From contig CAUBDX010000008.1 of the NCBI GenBank assembly GCA_958434805.1, positions 14,601 through 78,600 on the forward strand: a DNA stretch of 64,000 bases. The letters are read 5' to 3'. The notes under the pieces are model-generated. The model was not told the origin of the DNA. It searched no databases and worked only from the letters and a program-made list of their open reading frames with translations. The stretch's first letter is position 1, and each line of letters starts with the position of its first letter. The translations under genes were made by a program, and so were the position numbers. This DNA comes from an uncultured Phocaeicola sp. Its GTDB lineage: Bacteria; Bacteroidota; Bacteroidia; Bacteroidales; Bacteroidaceae. Of the stretch, positions 44,550 through 53,536 are shown piece after piece.

Positions 44550-45641
44550 ATGCTACACCACTTGACCGTCTCCACCCTTAATCATACTCCTTTCAACCTC
44601 CCACAGTTTCTCAAGTATCTGGATGTTCCCATCACGCAAGAGCTTGAAGGAACAGAAGGAAACGCCACGTTTTATTATCTTCAACGACCCGATCACTCGA
44701 CCACCTTCTTCCTGCTGGTTGACTGCGGAGAAGGGACTTATGAAATCGGGATGGATGGAATGGCTTCCTTTGCCGACTATAAATTCTTCCCCTACCTGGC
44801 CGACAGCCTGCACCGCTACTTAACGGATACTCCCCTACTGATAGACAACCAGTCGGTGTTCGACAGATACAATGAAGAATGGATAGCTGAAGCCATCGGT
44901 GAAGAAATTGCTACACTCAAATCTGTTCTTTCCATTGCACCGCGCTATTATCTCACGCTTTCTTTCGAACCGCTGAGTTATCTTTCAAAAGAAATGTTGG
45001 CTGAAGTGGCAACAGGATTACATTCATCTACCCCACGCATTTACGGATATTCTCAGTTTTTAATGCGCAACCATCGGCTCAAACAAGCTACAGACGAGGA
45101 ATTTGCTGCCGACCAGAAACTCAGTGAACAAGAAATCATGGTGGATGTGCCTCAGCATACATCCATCGGAAGAGTCAAGTCGTGGCAGATAGACGGCGCT
45201 GAAACATGGGAAAGCTATGCAGATGAAGATGTCAAAATGCTCCTGGCTATAGGGGAACGTTTCAAGCGGGGGCAAGAAGTAGATGGAGTGGTACTGAACG
45301 ATTTGGGAACCATTTATCAAGAAGGAATCGGAGTTAAACAAGACGGGCATCTGGCAGAATATTGGTTCAGGCAAGCCATCGCACAAGGAGACCACCACTA
45401 TGCACCCAGCAACTTAGGCGATCTTTACCGCAAAGGATGTGCCATGCTTCCCGCTTCACTGCCCCAAGCCCTGCAAGCTTACCTTCTTTCTGAAGATCCT
45501 TATGCTCATTACCGCATCGGTCAGGCTTACGAAGAAGGATGGACAGGAAGCGTGGATATGGAAAAAGCCATGAAGTGGTACCGGATAGCTGAAAAAGAGG
45601 GACATCACCTGGCTGTCAAGCGATTAAGAGAAAATCTATAA
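44550..45641 (+). CDS. Sel1/TPR-repeat protein
   Basis: 363 aa, no signal peptide. The N-terminal ~200 residues are an unrecognised soluble domain. From about residue 245 there are Sel1-like repeats (LNDLGTIYQEGIGVKQDGHLAEYWFRQAIAQGDHHYAPSNLGDLYRKG, YRIGQAYEEGWTGSVDMEKAMKWYRIAEKEGHHLAVKRL). Such repeats mediate protein-protein contacts. The function is unknown. It has its own promoter, so it is probably not part of the grpE-dnaJ unit. Confidence 0.8.
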   Translation: MLHHLTVSTLNHTPFNLPQFLKYLDVPITQELEGTEGNATFYYLQRPDHSTTFFLLVDCGEGTYEIGMDGMASFADYKFFPYLADSLHRYLTDTPLLIDNQSVFDRYNEEWIAEAIGEEIATLKSVLSIAPRYYLTLSFEPLSYLSKEMLAEVATGLHSSTPRIYGYSQFLMRNHRLKQATDEEFAADQKLSEQEIMVDVPQHTSIGRVKSWQIDGAETWESYADEDVKMLLAIGERFKRGQEVDGVVLNDLGTIYQEGIGVKQDGHLAEYWFRQAIAQGDHHYAPSNLGDLYRKGCAMLPASLPQALQAYLLSEDPYAHYRIGQAYEEGWTGSVDMEKAMKWYRIAEKEGHHLAVKRLRENL

Positions 45642-45809
45642 ACCGATTCTCCCCCCTCAGAAACGCCTAAGAGTTTTACCGGATTCACTTCCGCATGTAT
45701 AGCGAAACACCTAAACGAATAGTCACAAACACTTTGGCGTCTGTAAATGATTTATCTGCTTTTCACCGGCCAATTTCTAAACAAGACTGCCAGTCTGACA
45801 TTTTTTCAT

Positions 45810-45817
45810 TATTTTTG
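45810..45817 (+). promoter_or_regulatory. -7 element of grpE-dnaJ
   Basis: TATTTTTG fits TAnnTTTG, about 90 bp before grpE. The -33 region is weak. No CIRCE-type inverted repeat was seen. Confidence 0.5.
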
Positions 45818-45907
45818 CAGCAAATTCCAGTTCAATCCGCCCAAGGCACACTATTTGCTGTTAAGCGAAAAGACATACAAGCATCGAAATAATAAAATAA
45901 CTAACAT

Positions 45908-46498
45908 ATGAGTACAAAAGAAAATAATATCCCACAGGAAGAAGAAGTAGTTAAAAACCAAGAAGCAGAAACTTCGCAAACAAATACGGAAGAACAATCA
46001 AACGCACAAGAAGCTCAAGAGGAACTGACTCCGGAAGAACAGTTGAGCAAAGACCTTGAAACTGCCCAAGCTACGATTGAAGACCAAAAAGACAAATACC
46101 TCCGCCTGTCGGCAGAATTCGACAACTATCGTAAACGTACGATGAAAGAGAAAGCAGAGTTGATTAAGAATGGAGGAGAAAAAGCCATTGCTGCCATCCT
46201 TCCTATCTTGGATGACCTGGAACGCGCCTTAGCCAATATGCAAAAGGCAGACGACGTAAAGGCCATGTATGAGGGAATTGACCTTATCTATCAGAAATTC
46301 TTGAAAAATCTGAATCAGGAAGGACTGGAAAAGATGAGTCCGATTGGCGAAGCTTTTGATACAGATTTCCACGAAGCTGTAGCATTGGTTCCGGCTCAAG
46401 AAGAAGAACAGAAGGGCAAAGTTCTTGACTGTGTTCAAACTGGCTATAAACTAAATGATAAGGTAATTCGCCATGCTAAAGTAGTGGTGGCACAATAA
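45908..46498 (+). CDS. grpE: Nucleotide exchange factor GrpE
   Basis: 196 aa. A long acidic N-terminal coiled coil precedes the GrpE core ([65 protein letters not shown]). It releases ADP from DnaK in the chaperone cycle. It lies 14 bp before dnaJ, so they form an operon; dnaK is not in the window. Confidence 0.97.
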   Translation: MSTKENNIPQEEEVVKNQEAETSQTNTEEQSNAQEAQEELTPEEQLSKDLETAQATIEDQKDKYLRLSAEFDNYRKRTMKEKAELIKNGGEKAIAAILPILDDLERALANMQKADDVKAMYEGIDLIYQKFLKNLNQEGLEKMSPIGEAFDTDFHEAVALVPAQEEEQKGKVLDCVQTGYKLNDKVIRHAKVVVAQ

Positions 46499-46512
46499 AA
46501 TACGGAAACGAC

Positions 46513-47685
46513 ATGGCGAAAAGAGATTATTATGAAGTGCTGGGTGTTGACAAATCAGCCACAGCCGATGCGATAAAGAAAGCATACCGAAAAAAAGCAA
46601 TCCAATATCATCCTGATAAAAATCCGGGCGACAAAGAAGCTGAAGAAAAGTTTAAAGAAGCAGCCGAAGCCTATGAAGTGCTAAGCAACCCGGATAAACG
46701 AGCTCGCTACGACCAGTTCGGACATGCCGGAGTGGACGGGGCTGCCGGAGCCGGAGGCTTTGGAGGTTTCGGTGGACAAGGCATGTCAATGGATGACATC
46801 TTCTCTATGTTCGGGGATATATTCGGTGGTCATGGTGGCTTCGGAGGCTTCGGCGGAGGAGGTGCCCAACCTCGCCAACGCAAGTTCAGGGGTTCAGATC
46901 TTCGCGTAAAAGTCAAGCTTTCATTAAAGGATATTTCAACTGGCGTTGAAAAGAAATTCAAACTGAAAAAGTATGTTCCCTGCTCACACTGCCACGGAAC
47001 CGGTGCAGAGGGAGACGGAGGTGTAGAGACCTGTCCTACTTGCCACGGAACCGGTAGTGTAACCCGCACCCAGCAAAGCATCTTCGGTATGATGCAGACC
47101 CAGACGGTTTGTCCGCAGTGTAACGGAGAAGGTAAAATCATCAAAAACAAGTGTAAGGAGTGTGGAGGCGAAGGTATTGTTTACGGCGAAGAAGTAGTTA
47201 CCGTAAAAATTCCAGCCGGTGTAGCCGAAGGTATGCAAGTAACCATGAACGGAAAAGGAAACGCCGGTAAGCATAATGGAGTACCAGGCGACTTGCTGGT
47301 CTTGATTGAAGAAGAGAAACATCCTGAGTTGATACGCGACGAAAGCGACTTGATTTACAATCTGTTGCTCAGCGTCCCGACTGCTGCGTTAGGAGGTACC
47401 GTTGAAATCCCTACGATTGACGGCAAGGCTAAAATAAAAATAGAACCGGGAACACAACCGGGCAAAGTGCTTCGCCTGCGCGGCAAAGGATTACCCAACA
47501 TCAACAGCTACGGATATAGTACCGGCACTGGTGATTTATTGGTCAACATCAGCGTCTATATTCCAGAGACATTGACTAAAGAAGAAAAACAACTATTGGA
47601 AAAATGGCAGGAGTCGGAAAGTTTCCAGCCTAACATGAGCTTGAAGGAAAAAATATTCAAGAAATTCAGAAGCTTATTTGATTAA
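46513..47685 (+). CDS. dnaJ: Chaperone DnaJ
   Basis: 390 aa type I J-protein. The J-domain has HPD at residues 33-35, then a Gly/Phe-rich linker, four CxxCxGxG zinc repeats ([32 protein letters not shown]) and the C-terminal substrate-binding domains. It delivers unfolded clients to DnaK and stimulates its ATPase. Co-operonic with grpE. Confidence 0.98.
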   Translation: MAKRDYYEVLGVDKSATADAIKKAYRKKAIQYHPDKNPGDKEAEEKFKEAAEAYEVLSNPDKRARYDQFGHAGVDGAAGAGGFGGFGGQGMSMDDIFSMFGDIFGGHGGFGGFGGGGAQPRQRKFRGSDLRVKVKLSLKDISTGVEKKFKLKKYVPCSHCHGTGAEGDGGVETCPTCHGTGSVTRTQQSIFGMMQTQTVCPQCNGEGKIIKNKCKECGGEGIVYGEEVVTVKIPAGVAEGMQVTMNGKGNAGKHNGVPGDLLVLIEEEKHPELIRDESDLIYNLLLSVPTAALGGTVEIPTIDGKAKIKIEPGTQPGKVLRLRGKGLPNINSYGYSTGTGDLLVNISVYIPETLTKEEKQLLEKWQESESFQPNMSLKEKIFKKFRSLFD

Positions 47686-47706
47686 TCCAGAGGTTTATAA
47701 AAATCG

Positions 47707-47760
47707 CCTGTTTCTCTTACAACATTTATTTAGCTGAAGAGGGAAACAGGTGTTTTTTTA
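47707..47760 (+). terminator. Terminator after dnaJ
   Basis: CCTGTTTC at 47707-47714 pairs with GAAACAGG at 47743-47750, followed by TGTTTTTTT. Confidence 0.75.
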
Positions 47761-47783
47761 TACCCCAACCATACAGAACCGTC

Positions 47784-47825
47784 AAAAAAATACCACTCAT
47801 ACAAATCATCCTGCATGAGTGGTAT
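47784..47825 (-). terminator. Terminator of the phosphohexomutase gene
   Basis: ATACCACTCAT at 47790-47800 pairs perfectly with ATGAGTGGTAT at 47815-47825. On the minus strand the stem is followed by a run of T (47784-47789). Confidence 0.85.
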
Positions 47826-47853
47826 TATATTACGAAACAGTTAGCTGCAAGGT

Positions 47854-49599
47854 TTAAATACCCAATGATTTCTTAACAGCTTCAACCTTTTCATTAGCGT
47901 CAGCATCGGCTCCGGCATAGCACTTCGCACATTGCATTTCGCCTTTTATCTCCATATAAAATTTAATCTTCGGTTCTGTTCCTGACGGGCGCACTGAAAC
48001 TTTTGTTCCATCAGCAGTAAAGAACTGAAGAACATTTGAAGGTTCCGGCATATCCAGCTCAGATACATTACCTTTATTGTCGGTTGCTTTCAATGTCTTG
48101 AAGTCTTTAACCAGCACAACTTCCGAGCCACCCAGTTCCTTCGGCGGACAAGCACGGAAATTATCCATCATTGCCTTGATTTCATCAGCACCGCTCTTAC
48201 CCGGCTTAACTACGTTAACTGTTACTTCTTTAGAGAAACCGTATTCAACATAGATTTCCATCAGTACATCATACAGAGTCTTACCCTGATCTTTCGCCCA
48301 AGCACAAATTTCAGCAAGCAAAGAACAAGCCGAAACCGCATCTTTATCGCGAACAAAATCCTCAGCCAAGAAACCATAACTTTCTTCACCGCCACCGATA
48401 TACTGTTTTACACCTTCATTCAAACGGATTTCACGTGCAATCCATTTAAATCCGGTATAGCAATCGAACATTTCAATCTTATTCTTGTCGGCTACAGCCT
48501 TAATCAGTTCAGTAGTAACAATGGTTTTTACGACAAACTCGTTTCCTTTCATCTTACCCATTGCAATACGGTTCTTGATGATGTAATACAAGAAAATCAA
48601 GCAAGTCTGGTTACCGTTAACCAAAACCCATTCACCCTTACTGTCTTTACAAGCCATACCTACACGGTCAGCATCAGGGTCGGAAGCCATCACGATATCT
48701 GCATCAATTTCTTTAGCCAGATTAATAGCCATAGAAAGAGCTTCCGCATTTTCCGGGTTCGGAGAGATTACAGTTGGAAAATCTCCACTCTTAATCATCT
48801 GTTCGGGTACACAATGTATATTTTCGAATCCCCACAACTTCAATGACTGCGGAATAAGCATCATACCTGTACCGTGAATCGGAGTATAAACAATCTTCAG
48901 GTCTTTCTGACGTTTAATTACTTCCGGATCAATAGAAATGGTATGAACCTGACGCAAATATTCATCGTCAATTTCCTTGCCTATAATCTGAATCAGTTCT
49001 TTATTTCCTTCAAATTTAATATCGGCAGCCGAAGCAATCTTATTTACCTCGTCAATAATACCCTTATCATGCGGAGCCAGAACCTGGGCACCATCATCCC
49101 AATAAGCTTTATAACCGTTATATTCTTTCGGATTGTGAGATGCTGTCAGAATAATACCGCTTTGGCAACCCAGATGACGAATGGCAAACGACATTTCCGG
49201 AGTAGGACGCATATCCTCAAACAGATAGACTTTAATACCATTGGCAGAGAATATATTAGCAGAAATTTCGGCAAACAGACGGCTGTTATTACGGCAGTCA
49301 TGACCTACAACTACTGAAATATCATTCTTTCCGGCAAAACACTTGTTCAGGTAATTTGACAAGCCTTGTGTAGCTGCCCCAACAGTATAGATATTCATAC
49401 GGTTAGAACCAACACCCATAATACCACGCAAACCACCGGTACCAAACTCCAAGTCTTTATAGAAAGCTTCAATCAAGTCCGTTTTATCTGGATTGTCCAA
49501 CAAGCGCTTTACTTCTGCTTGTGTTTCAGCATCGTAAGCCGGAGTCAGCCAATTTTGAGCCTTTTCAGTACAAAGCTTTATTAATTCATTGTTTTCCAT
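47854..49599 (-). CDS. Phosphoglucomutase/phosphomannomutase family phospho-sugar mutase
   Basis: 581 aa alpha-D-phosphohexomutase. The catalytic serine is Ser154 in LTASHNPKEYNGYK. The metal-binding loop is SDPDADRVG, the sugar-binding loop GGEESYG, and the phosphate loop VRPSGTEPKIKFY. It interconverts hexose 1- and 6-phosphates; the length fits the PGM2-like group, which can also use pentose phosphates. Monocistronic, with its own terminator and -7 element. Confidence 0.95.
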   Translation of the reverse strand: MENNELIKLCTEKAQNWLTPAYDAETQAEVKRLLDNPDKTDLIEAFYKDLEFGTGGLRGIMGVGSNRMNIYTVGAATQGLSNYLNKCFAGKNDISVVVGHDCRNNSRLFAEISANIFSANGIKVYLFEDMRPTPEMSFAIRHLGCQSGIILTASHNPKEYNGYKAYWDDGAQVLAPHDKGIIDEVNKIASAADIKFEGNKELIQIIGKEIDDEYLRQVHTISIDPEVIKRQKDLKIVYTPIHGTGMMLIPQSLKLWGFENIHCVPEQMIKSGDFPTVISPNPENAEALSMAINLAKEIDADIVMASDPDADRVGMACKDSKGEWVLVNGNQTCLIFLYYIIKNRIAMGKMKGNEFVVKTIVTTELIKAVADKNKIEMFDCYTGFKWIAREIRLNEGVKQYIGGGEESYGFLAEDFVRDKDAVSACSLLAEICAWAKDQGKTLYDVLMEIYVEYGFSKEVTVNVVKPGKSGADEIKAMMDNFRACPPKELGGSEVVLVKDFKTLKATDNKGNVSELDMPEPSNVLQFFTADGTKVSVRPSGTEPKIKFYMEIKGEMQCAKCYAGADADANEKVEAVKKSLGI

Positions 49600-49636
49600 G
49601 TCGATATAAAATTAAATTAATACTATTTATTATCTA

Positions 49637-49644
49637 CAAATTTA
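49637..49644 (-). promoter_or_regulatory. -7 element of the phosphohexomutase gene
   Basis: The minus strand reads TAAATTTG (TAnnTTTG), 38 bp before the start. No -33 box found at normal distance. Confidence 0.45.
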
Positions 49645-49714
49645 AGAGATTCATCCTAATATTCCTAACGAAGTGCAAAGAAAATCAGCATAAATTAGTC
49701 AAGAAACTTGCAGT

Positions 49715-50089
49715 TTAAAACGGAAGGTCATCCTTATCGTCAGACGCAGAAAAATCTGCAGGAGCAGCATTGACGGGCGGGAAAGGCATATCAGCCGGAG
49801 CTGCAGGAGCTCCCATCGGGGCTACCCGTTCTACTTTCCATGCGCGAATACTGTTAAACCAGCGTCCCTGCCATTCACGCGCATCAATATCGAATGAAAC
49901 ATTCAACTCTTCGCCCACTTGAATATTAAATTGCTGTATTTTATCTGCACCAAATACATCGAAGCACATGCGACGCGGATACTGGTCATGTGTTTCAATT
50001 ACATATTCTTGTACTTTCCATTCATTTCCATTTTTTGAAACACCGCCTCTCGGCTCGAGAACGGCTATTACTTTTCCTGCTAATTCCAT
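49715..50089 (-). CDS. DUF3127 protein with SSB-like C-terminal tail
   Basis: 124 aa. The first ~90 residues are an OB-like DUF3127 domain (MELAGKVIAVLEPRGGVSKNGNEWKVQEYVIETHDQYPRRM, then WQGRWFNSIRAWKVERV). A flexible Ala/Pro linker and an acidic tail follow, ending in SASDDKDDLPF. The end resembles the acidic DDxPF tip by which bacterial SSB proteins recruit repair and replication factors. Such proteins are common in Bacteroidota but their function is not known. A nucleic-acid-binding, SSB-mimicking role is inferred from the tail and from dnaN and dnaQ-like genes across the intergenic region. Confidence 0.88.
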   Translation of the reverse strand: MELAGKVIAVLEPRGGVSKNGNEWKVQEYVIETHDQYPRRMCFDVFGADKIQQFNIQVGEELNVSFDIDAREWQGRWFNSIRAWKVERVAPMGAPAAPADMPFPPVNAAPADFSASDDKDDLPF

Positions 50090-50160
50090 AATTATGTTTT
50101 ATTTTTTTCGGTTACGAATTTACAGCTTTCTAGATAAGTAAACTAATTTTTCAAGTTTTT

Positions 50161-50194
50161 TTTGCGACGCTTCTATAATCTTTTCGTAACTTTG
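50161..50194 (+). promoter_or_regulatory. Probable dnaN promoter
   Basis: TTTG at 50161-50164 and TAACTTTG at 50187-50194, spaced 22 nt (slightly long). Use of it gives a leader of about 185 nt before dnaN. Confidence 0.6.
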
Positions 50195-50234
50195 GCAGTT
50201 AAATAATATAAGTAGCTAGCGCTTTAAGATTGAT

Positions 50235-50344
50235 TGGATACACCGATTGGAACCAAAGGAAAAAAGATAATAATTTCTATCTGCTCCTTGGTTATTTATT
50301 ACAAATTACAATAAATAAGTACCGGAAAAATAGGGTTGTATCCA
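50235..50344 (+). ncRNA. Structured 5' leader of dnaN, candidate cis-regulatory RNA
   Basis: An outer helix is formed by TGGATACA (50235-50242) and TGTATCCA (50337-50344), extended by CC/GG around a one-base bulge. It encloses two arms. Arm 1: AACCAAAGGA (50251-50260) with TCCTTGGTT (50285-50293), capped by AGATA/TATCT. Arm 2: TTATTTATT (50292-50300) with AATAAATAA (50310-50318), perfect 9 bp. The arms share two bases at 50292-50293 and so compete at their edges. No T-run or known riboswitch signature was recognised. The pairing was worked out by eye; function is inferred. Confidence 0.45.
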
Positions 50345-50387
50345 TCCTAGCCTAACAAAAAAAATAATATTAATCAATATAAAGACT

Positions 50388-51512
50388 ATGAAGTTTATTG
50401 TTTCAAGTACTGCTTTATTCAGCCACTTACAGGCTATTAGCCGCGTAATCAACTCAAAGAACTCATTGCCGATTCTGGATTGCTTCTTAATGGAACTGAC
50501 TGACGGAACTTTATCAATAACCGCATCAGACAGTGAAACCACTTTATGTACATCTATTGAAACCAATGAATACGATGGGGATTGCCGTTTTGCCGTTTCT
50601 TCAAAGACCCTGTTAGATGCCTTAAAAGAAATTCCCGAACAGCCGTTGAGTTTCGAAATCAATCTGACCAATCTGGAAATCACAGTGCAGTACCAAAACG
50701 GTAAATACAACCTCATGGGACAAAACGCAGATGAATATCCTACTCCACAGGAATTAGGAGCTAATGCTGTAGAAGTGACAATGGAAGCAAATATATTGAT
50801 GAGCGGAATAAACCGCAGCATCTTTGCTACTGCCGACGACGAATTGCGTCCGGTTATGAATGGTATTTACTTTGATATTAGTGTTGACGACATTACGCTC
50901 GTTACTTCTGACGGACAGAAACTGGTACGATGCAAAAATTATGCAGCACATGGAAACGAACGTGCAGCCTTTATCTTACCTAAGAAGCCGGCTAACCTGC
51001 TGAAGAACCTCTTGCCTAAAGAACAAGGCGATGTACAAATCGGATTCGACGAACGAAATGCCACATTTACATTAGAAAACTACCGCATGATATGCCGCCT
51101 GATTGAAGGCAGATACCCCAATTACAATTCGGTCATTCCGCAAAACAACCCCTACCGGGCTACCATTGACCGCATGACGTTTATCAGCGCCTTACGCCGT
51201 GTGTCTGTTTTTTCATCACAGGCCAGCAGTTTAATCAAGCTATGCCTTTCTACCAACTCGATGAAAATTTCAGCACAAGACTTTGATTTCTCAACCTCCG
51301 CTGAAGAAACAGTAACTTGCCAATACGACGGCAATGCGATGAGTATCGGATTTAACTCTTCATTCCTGATTGATATTCTAAATAACATCTCATCACAAAA
51401 TGTCGTTATCGAGCTTGCAGATCCTTCACGTGCCGGAGTCATTGTTCCGGAAGAACAAGAAGAAAACGAAGATTTATTGATGCTGCTCATGCCTATGATG
51501 CTAAACGATTAA
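50388..51512 (+). CDS. dnaN: DNA polymerase III subunit beta (sliding clamp)
   Basis: 374 aa, the usual clamp length, with three DnaN domains (MKFIVSSTALFSHLQAISRVINSKNSLPILDCFLMEL at the start, NPYRATIDRMTFISALRRVSVFSSQASSLIKL in the last third, LLMLLMPMML at the end). It forms the ring that tethers polymerase to DNA. dnaA is not adjacent, so this is not an origin-type dnaA-dnaN locus. A DnaQ-like exonuclease gene follows 38 bp later, a sensible pairing for replication. Confidence 0.97.
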   Translation: MKFIVSSTALFSHLQAISRVINSKNSLPILDCFLMELTDGTLSITASDSETTLCTSIETNEYDGDCRFAVSSKTLLDALKEIPEQPLSFEINLTNLEITVQYQNGKYNLMGQNADEYPTPQELGANAVEVTMEANILMSGINRSIFATADDELRPVMNGIYFDISVDDITLVTSDGQKLVRCKNYAAHGNERAAFILPKKPANLLKNLLPKEQGDVQIGFDERNATFTLENYRMICRLIEGRYPNYNSVIPQNNPYRATIDRMTFISALRRVSVFSSQASSLIKLCLSTNSMKISAQDFDFSTSAEETVTCQYDGNAMSIGFNSSFLIDILNNISSQNVVIELADPSRAGVIVPEEQEENEDLLMLLMPMMLND

Positions 51513-51550
51513 TTACTTGATTTAACAGTAACATACCAATTACTTTAACA

Positions 51551-52327
51551 ATGAAACTGAACCTCAAGAATCCGCTGATATTTTTCGACTTAGAAACAAC
51601 GGGGACCAATATAAACACAGACCGGATAGTAGAAATATGCTATCTGAAAGTTCATCCAAACGGCAATGAAGAGGCCAAGACCATGCGCATTAACCCGGAA
51701 ATGCATATTCCTGAAGCTTCATCAGAAATACATGGTATCTACGATGAAGATGTGGCAGACTGCCCTACCTTCAAAGACGTAGCCAAGGACATTGCAAAAG
51801 ATATTGAAGGATGTGACATTGCCGGATTTAACTCCAACCGATTTGATGTTCCTGTTTTAGTGGAAGAATTTCTCCGAGTAGGAATTGACATTGACTTGGC
51901 CAAGCGTAAATTTATAGATGTACAAGTTATCTATCACAAGTTAGAACAGCGTACACTTTCGGCTGCTTATAAGTTCTACTGCGGAAAGAATCTGGAAGAC
52001 GCCCACTCGGCAGAAGCAGATACACGAGCTACATATGAAGTACTGAAGGCTCAGCTCGACAAATATCCAGATGTTTTAACAAACGATATCAATTTCTTGT
52101 CTGAATATTCCAGCTACAGCAAAAACGTGGATTTTGCCGGACGGATTATTTACGACAACAACGGCGTAGAAATCTTTAACTTCGGTAAGTATAAGGGGTA
52201 TCCGGTAAGTGAAGTATTACACCGTGACCCCGGTTACTTTGGCTGGATAATGAACGGTGATTTTACCTTAAACACCAAAAATGTACTGACCAAAATTCGC
52301 CTGCGCGAAAGTGGAATGATGAAATGA
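51551..52327 (+). CDS. DnaQ-like 3'-5' exonuclease (DEDD family)
   Basis: 258 aa. Exonuclease motifs: ExoI IFFDLETTGTN, ExoII AGFNSNRFDVPVL, ExoIII HSAEADTRATYEVL, the last with His and Asp of the DEDDh type. A C-terminal domain (YDNNGVEIFNFGKYKGYPVSEVLHRDPGYFGWIM) is the small DUF3820-like module seen on some proofreading exonucleases. It probably acts as a proofreading or repair exonuclease. The stop overlaps the coaBC start by 4 bp. Confidence 0.92.
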   Translation: MKLNLKNPLIFFDLETTGTNINTDRIVEICYLKVHPNGNEEAKTMRINPEMHIPEASSEIHGIYDEDVADCPTFKDVAKDIAKDIEGCDIAGFNSNRFDVPVLVEEFLRVGIDIDLAKRKFIDVQVIYHKLEQRTLSAAYKFYCGKNLEDAHSAEADTRATYEVLKAQLDKYPDVLTNDINFLSEYSSYSKNVDFAGRIIYDNNGVEIFNFGKYKGYPVSEVLHRDPGYFGWIMNGDFTLNTKNVLTKIRLRESGMMK

Positions 52328-53526
52328 AACATTACATGAAAGGAAAAAAAATCGTATTAGGCATAACCGGAAGTATAGCAGCTTATAAAGCTGCTATACT
52401 GACCCGTGGACTTATAAAAAAAGGGGCTGAAGTGCAAATCGTGATTACTCCGGCAGGAAAAGAGTTTATAACGCCTATCACCCTGTCTGCACTAACCAGC
52501 AAGCCTGTCATCAGCGAATTCTTTTCTCAGAGAGACGGAACATGGCACAGTCATGTAGATTTAGGTTTATGGGCTGATGCAATGGTCATTGCTCCGGCAA
52601 CCGCATCATCCATTGGGAAAATGGCTCATGGCATAGCCGACAATATGCTGATAACAACCTATCTCTCCATGAAGGCTCCGGTGTTCATTGCTCCGGCAAT
52701 GGATTTAGATATGTTTGCCCACCCTTCCACGCAGCATAATTTGGATATTCTCCGCTCGTATGGCAACCATATCATCGAACCTGCGTCGGGAGAACTTGCC
52801 AGCCACCTTGTAGGCAAAGGACGCATGGAAGAACCGGAAAAAATAATTGAAGTGCTGGAAGATTTTTTTGCCAGGCAACAAGACTTGAACGGAAAAGAAA
52901 TTGTAATCACCGCAGGTCCTACTTATGAAAAAATAGACCCGGTACGCTTCATTGGGAATTATTCATCCGGGAAAATGGGATATGCACTTGCCGAGACCTG
53001 TGCATCACGCGGAGCTCACGTAACTCTGGTAAGCGGTCCGGTCAACTTATCTGCAAACCATCCTAACATTCATTGCATCAAAGTGGAAAGTGCAGAACAA
53101 ATGTATCAAACCGCCACCCAAGCTTTCAGAAATGCAAATGCCGGGATTTTATGTGCAGCCGTAGCCGACTTCACTCCGGCTGCTCCTGCGGAAACAAAAA
53201 TCAAACGGGAAAAAGACGACTTACAGCTTTGCTTAAAGCCGACGCAAGACATTGCAGCGGCTCTAGGACAACAGAAGCGTGAAAACCAAGTATTAGTAGG
53301 CTTTGCTTTGGAAACCCATGATGAAACGGCACATGCACAAGATAAACTGAAACGCAAGAACCTTGATTTTATCGTTTTAAATTCACTCAATGACAAGGGA
53401 GCCGGATTCCAACACGATACGAATAAAATCACCATTCTTGACCGGCATGGAGTCACCCCTTATCCTCTTAAAACAAAAAAAGAAGTAGCAGAGGATATTG
53501 TCAACAAACTGGTCAGTTTACTTTAA
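52324..53526 (+). CDS. coaBC: Bifunctional phosphopantothenoylcysteine decarboxylase / phosphopantothenate-cysteine ligase
   Basis: 400 aa. The N-terminal CoaC flavoprotein half (KIVLGITGSIAAYKAAIL, PATASSIGKMAHGIADNMLITT, PAMDLDMF) is followed by the CoaB half (EIVITAGPTYEKIDPVRFIGNYSSGKMGYALAE). Together they make 4'-phosphopantetheine from 4'-phosphopantothenate, cysteine and CTP in CoA synthesis. Overlaps the exonuclease gene by 4 bp; a second Met six codons in is an alternative start. Confidence 0.95.
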   Translation: MKHYMKGKKIVLGITGSIAAYKAAILTRGLIKKGAEVQIVITPAGKEFITPITLSALTSKPVISEFFSQRDGTWHSHVDLGLWADAMVIAPATASSIGKMAHGIADNMLITTYLSMKAPVFIAPAMDLDMFAHPSTQHNLDILRSYGNHIIEPASGELASHLVGKGRMEEPEKIIEVLEDFFARQQDLNGKEIVITAGPTYEKIDPVRFIGNYSSGKMGYALAETCASRGAHVTLVSGPVNLSANHPNIHCIKVESAEQMYQTATQAFRNANAGILCAAVADFTPAAPAETKIKREKDDLQLCLKPTQDIAAALGQQKRENQVLVGFALETHDETAHAQDKLKRKNLDFIVLNSLNDKGAGFQHDTNKITILDRHGVTPYPLKTKKEVAEDIVNKLVSLL

Positions 53527-53536
53527 CCCGTATTTT

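Noticed and set aside
45695..45892. Plus-strand ORF of 65 codons before grpE
   Set aside because: It covers the grpE promoter region and its translation has no protein-like features.
50388..51512. Replication origin near dnaN
   Set aside because: There is no dnaA gene, no cluster of DnaA boxes was seen, and the neighbours are repair and CoA genes.
53498..53536. Upstream extension of recN into coaBC
   Set aside because: RecN proteins begin with the MLQSIYIQNYALID strand; the extra codons only reflect an open frame in the end of coaBC.
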